Part shown: in pieces, positions 60,501 to 64,000 of the stretch | Layout: every line of letters begins with the position of its first letter | Position numbering within the stretch: the stretch's first letter is position 1 | Assembly (NCBI RefSeq): GCF_019112545.1 | Contig: NW_025064888.1 | Coordinates: 579,383 to 643,382 of the forward strand | Length of the DNA: 64,000 bases | Direction of reading: 5' to 3' | From: Guyanagaster necrorhizus | Lineage: Eukaryota > Basidiomycota > Agaricomycetes > Agaricales > Physalacriaceae | The notes under the pieces: generated by a model | The model's database searches: none | What the model was told of the DNA's origin: nothing | The model's input: the letters and a program-made list of their open reading frames with translations, nothing else | Translations under genes and position numbers: made by a program

Positions 60501-63500
60501 CAAGAGGTACACGGCAAGATTTCGATGTCTACCAAACAGAAGATCCTCCGGAGTCTCGGTGCTGTAGTTTCTTTGATCGGTTCTCCCATAAGTACAGTTG
60601 CACCTCAGGTTAGCCGAGCAGTTTTTCTCTCTCTTTTTGTAATGCTTACATGCCATTGCAGATAATGGCTACTTTCCAGACCATGGTGAATGTCGCTGAG
60701 TTGTCTGAAGTGACTCTCACTAGCTGGCGAAAATTCCTGGTGACGTTAGACCCTAAGGATATCGGTCCTTATGTCGGGACAACAAGCGCGACTATTACCA
60801 CATCTTGGCCCACCCTCACCTCCGCAGGTCGACATATTGCCATCAGTTCGTTGGAGTACATGATCAACGACATAGGCGATCAACTTGGCCAATATCTTGA
60901 TGACATCGTGGATCTGTCTGCTATTTCTAAGTTGAAGCCCCTTCAAGATCGGCTGACTGTGATACGAGGTGCCTGGTCTCCGAAGGAGCATCTTTGTAAA
61001 ATTCTGGCCCGCGCGTTGCCTGATAATCAAACAATGGCTGTTCAGACCCTTGTCGAACTGAAGGCGTTCATGACTTCGGAGAACCAAGCTCTTATTCGGG
61101 AACTTGCATCGGGAGATACATTTGATCCTATGGTCGGCCAGATTCTTACAATCCTGCTTTCCGCCGCTTGTCGCGATGGAGATGGCGCTGAGGCGATACG
61201 TTCCCTCGCGTTTGAATGCATCGGTATTTTGGGAGCTGTAGATCCTGACAGATGTGAAATCGCTGTCAGTGACACCAGAATGATCGTCCTCAGCAATTAT
61301 ACAGACATCGACGAATCTGTTATGTTTGCTCTACATCTGATCACTGATCTCCTTGTTGGCGCATTCCGTTCCACCAGTGATATCAAATACCAGGGACATC
61401 TAGCCTATAGTATTCAGGAACTTTTGCGGTTCTGTAGGTTTACTCCGTCCCTGGTCTCCGTGGGTAATCAATCTGTGCCAATGAAGGTTCGAACGAAGTG
61501 GAACAATCTGCCTAAGCACGTTCTCGAAACCGTTACCCCACTCTTAGAGGCTCGTTTTACCCTGCAAGAAGTCCCAACTCCGGAACTTCGGCACCCTATT
61601 TATAACGATCAACCAACGTATCGCGAATGGATTCAGCTCTGGACTACGTACCTTATCACTCGAGCTTCGGGACCCGTTGCGAAAACCATATTTGGCGTTT
61701 TCAGACCGGCAGTGCGTAACAAGGACGTCGTTGTTGCCCACCATCTTCTTCCGCATTTGGTTCTCAATGTCCTGGTTTCAAGCGATGAGGTTGGGTGTCA
61801 GAATATACGTGCAGAGTTGATTGCTGTTTTACAAGACCAGATTGACCCGCAGAGTACTTCCTCAGCTGATAAGAGGCTGCTCAGTGCACAAGTACGTGAG
61901 AACCATTGCATTGGCCACAGTGTATTGATGATACAATGAAGGCTGTTTTTGTGCTCCTAGATCATCTCAATAAATGGGTTCGAAGGATCCGACACGATAT
62001 GGGAACCAAGAAAGGAGAGACGAAGCGGTCCCGCGGAGTTACCGTTGGAACAGATGAACAACTTTCACAAGTCGACTCCATCTTGACTAGCATTGACCAG
62101 AGTCTAATGGCAAGGGCAGCCTTTCAATGCAGAGCATATGCACGCTCGTTGATGAATTTCGAACGTCAAATCGTTACTCTCCGGGAACGTTCTTTGAATC
62201 ACCATGACTTGCCGGTCTATTACGAAAGGCTTCACGAAATCTATGCAAACCTAGATGAGCCGGATGGCATGGAGGGCGTGTCTACATTGATATTATCGCC
62301 GTCCTTGGAACATCAAATTCGACAGCACGAGAGTACGGGCAGATGGACAGCCGCCCAGAGTTGCTGGGAACTTCGTCTTCAACAGTCTCCGGATAATGTC
62401 GACTTTCATCTCGGTCTATTGCGTTGCCTGCGTAATCTAGGGCATTACGGTAATTCCTCTAATCTTTGTCCTCAGTGCATCATATCCATCGTACTTATAG
62501 ATACACTGCGTACTCATGTCCTGGGAGTTCTTACTCGTAACCCAGGCTGGGCCTCTGCTCTTGCCGGATTCCAAGTCGAAAGCGCATGGATGGTTGGTGA
62601 TTGGGCTGATGTTCAAAACGTCGTAAATCAGAGTACACAGCAAAATCCCGAGCTCGTGCTAGCGAGAGTTCTACTTGCAATCAGAAGTAAGGACAACGAT
62701 GCCATAAACCAAACTTTATCGGCGGCTCGTTCCGTCCTGGGAGCTCCAATTGCAGCCGGGGGGGCCAAGGGATATAAGCGATCATACGAGAATGTCCTCA
62801 GTCTGCATTTACTATACGAGCTTGGATCAGTGCACAGTATAATGGGACAAGTGGCTACAGGGTCCCTACGCCGATCACAAACAAAGAATGCACTGGCCGA
62901 ACTATCTGATTTGCTCTCGGCTAGACTAGAATCGACACTTCCGACGTTTCGCAACCGCGAGCCTATCCTCAGCATGCGGAGGACTGCCTTTCGTTTGTTG
63001 TATGTATCCATTGCCATGATTGATAAGTACTAATACGTTGTTGTTGTAGTCCGGAGTCCAATGAAGCAACACGGGAAATTCACCGAACGTGGCTGGCGAG
63101 TGCGAAGTTCGCCAGGAAAGCATGCCAATGGCAGATTGCTTTCAGCGCTATGCTTCAGGCAAAGCAGGGGAAGACCAAAGATTACTTCATGCAAAGCGCC
63201 AAGCTGACGAAGGCTAACGGAGAACCATTAGCAGCACTGCATGAGCTAGAAAGTTCTATGAAGTTGCTACGCTTGATGGAAGACGATTCACAAGTTCTGG
63301 ACTTGACCGTGGACAACAATGAAGAGACCAACATTATCAAGGCGAAGGTACGGATCATCGACGTCATTATCCGCACAAAACCTGACCGTTAAGATCCTTA
63401 TAGGCCCGTGTTTTACGAGCTCGCTGGATGAACGAGTCGGAACGTTATGAAGCAGCTGCTATTCTTAGTATGTTCAGGGGGGCCGCGAAAATATCTTCAA

Positions 63501-64000
63501 CGTGATTTCTTATTTCCTCCCCTCCTCGTTTAATCTAATATGACTTTATACAGATGGGAGAATGCGCATTTCTATCTAGGACAGTTCCAAGATGACAGTT
63601 ACAAAAACCTGACACGGGAAGATCAGAGGAATCGGTAAACTTAAAACTGATCGCTAAGGTAAATGTGCTTATATTTTCTTACGTAGGGGATTGAAAATGA
63701 ATGTTAACACCGTCCGCTCTTATGCATCGGCCATGAAATACGGCTCCAAATATGTCTATCAGACTGTTCCTCGTCTGCTGACGCTTTGGCTGGATTTAGG
63801 TGATGATAGTGGCTTAAGGAAGACGGAATACTTCAAAACGATCAGTGATACTGTCAAGGTTGCTATCGAGCAAACACCGGTGTACCAGGTCAATTTCTCT
63901 AAGTGTGGTGTCTTGGTGGAACTTATGAAATATCATAGTGGTACACTGCCTTCCCTCAAATCGTTTCCAGGATCGGTCATACAAATGAGAGTGTTTTAAA
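57543..64000 (+). CDS. ATR/Mec1/Rad3-type checkpoint kinase (5' part; kinase domain beyond window)
   Basis: The chosen ATG at 57543 begins 'MSYGAPQPFPPLADVLNTIS'. Exons of HEAT-like helical repeats follow, then the UME-domain region around 60.3-60.6 kb ('LGLITHINEMLQEVHGKISM', 'STKQKILRSLGAVVSLIGSP'). Further exons continue to the FAT domain: 'QSLMARAAFQCRAYARSLMN', 'YERLHEIYANLDEPDGMEGV', 'RQHESTGRWTAAQSCWE', 'WLASAKFARKACQWQIAFSA', 'ESAKLTKANGEPLAALHELE' (with small differences) and 'YASAMKYGSKYVYQTVPRLL'. This order is characteristic of ATR. ATR senses RPA-coated single-stranded DNA with ATRIP and starts the replication checkpoint. The gene runs off the right edge before the PI3K-like catalytic domain, so activity cannot be judged. 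Confidence 0.9.

Overview
The window looks like nuclear DNA from a mushroom-forming basidiomycete (Agaricomycetes-like). The genes are split by many short introns (about 50-75 bp) with GT..AG ends and CTRAY-type branch points. The protein set is fungal: ATG29, NOP14, SPT3, DSC2-like, YAF9, RTA1-like, Zn2Cys6 and GATA factors, a basidiomycete-style F-box protein, and a SigF/NTF2-like protein. Gene models were assembled by eye by joining reading frames at canonical splice sites, so internal exon borders are inferences unless the evidence says otherwise. No tRNA, rRNA, CRISPR array, intact transposon or biosynthetic cluster was found.

Layout. 0-7 kb: the 5' part of an RRM-like gene that runs off the left edge, an F-box gene, a DsbA/thioredoxin-fold gene, an unrecognised conserved-looking gene, and a Rai1/DXO-family gene whose catalytic motifs are all altered. 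9-19 kb: a Zn2Cys6 regulator, an RTA1-like membrane protein, ATG29, DDI1, SPT3 and a MYND-SET protein. 19-26 kb: NOP14, a 2.5 kb gap, then an NTF2-like gene with a probable 1-nt exon. 26.3-34.7 kb: an 8.4 kb gene-poor stretch with decayed tandem repeats near its right end. 34.7-39.1 kb: a tight housekeeping cluster (GATA factor, DSC2-like, RBMX2/IST3, eIF3d). 39.1-43.5 kb: a second gene-poor stretch. 43.5-57 kb: a membrane-anchored beta-helix protein, poly(A) polymerase, a GH3 beta-glucosidase, YAF9 and a small COX7A-like protein. 57.5-64 kb: most of an ATR/MEC1 gene, cut before the kinase domain.

Organisation. Many neighbours are arranged head to head over short shared promoters: RRM-like/F-box (about 185 bp), SPT3/SMYD (about 105 bp), GATA/DSC2 (about 240 bp), RBMX2/eIF3d (about 80 bp) and YAF9/COX7A (about 105 bp). 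Most genes are core housekeeping functions (transcription co-activators, chromatin, RNA processing, ribosome biogenesis, translation, autophagy, proteasome shuttling, DNA-damage signalling), so this is not a functional cluster in the operon sense.

The most notable observations are the Rai1/DXO pseudoenzyme, the 1-nt and 4-nt micro-exons, a beta-rich orphan gene, a predicted membrane-anchored beta-helix protein with no visible signal peptide, and the decayed minisatellite in the large convergent gap.
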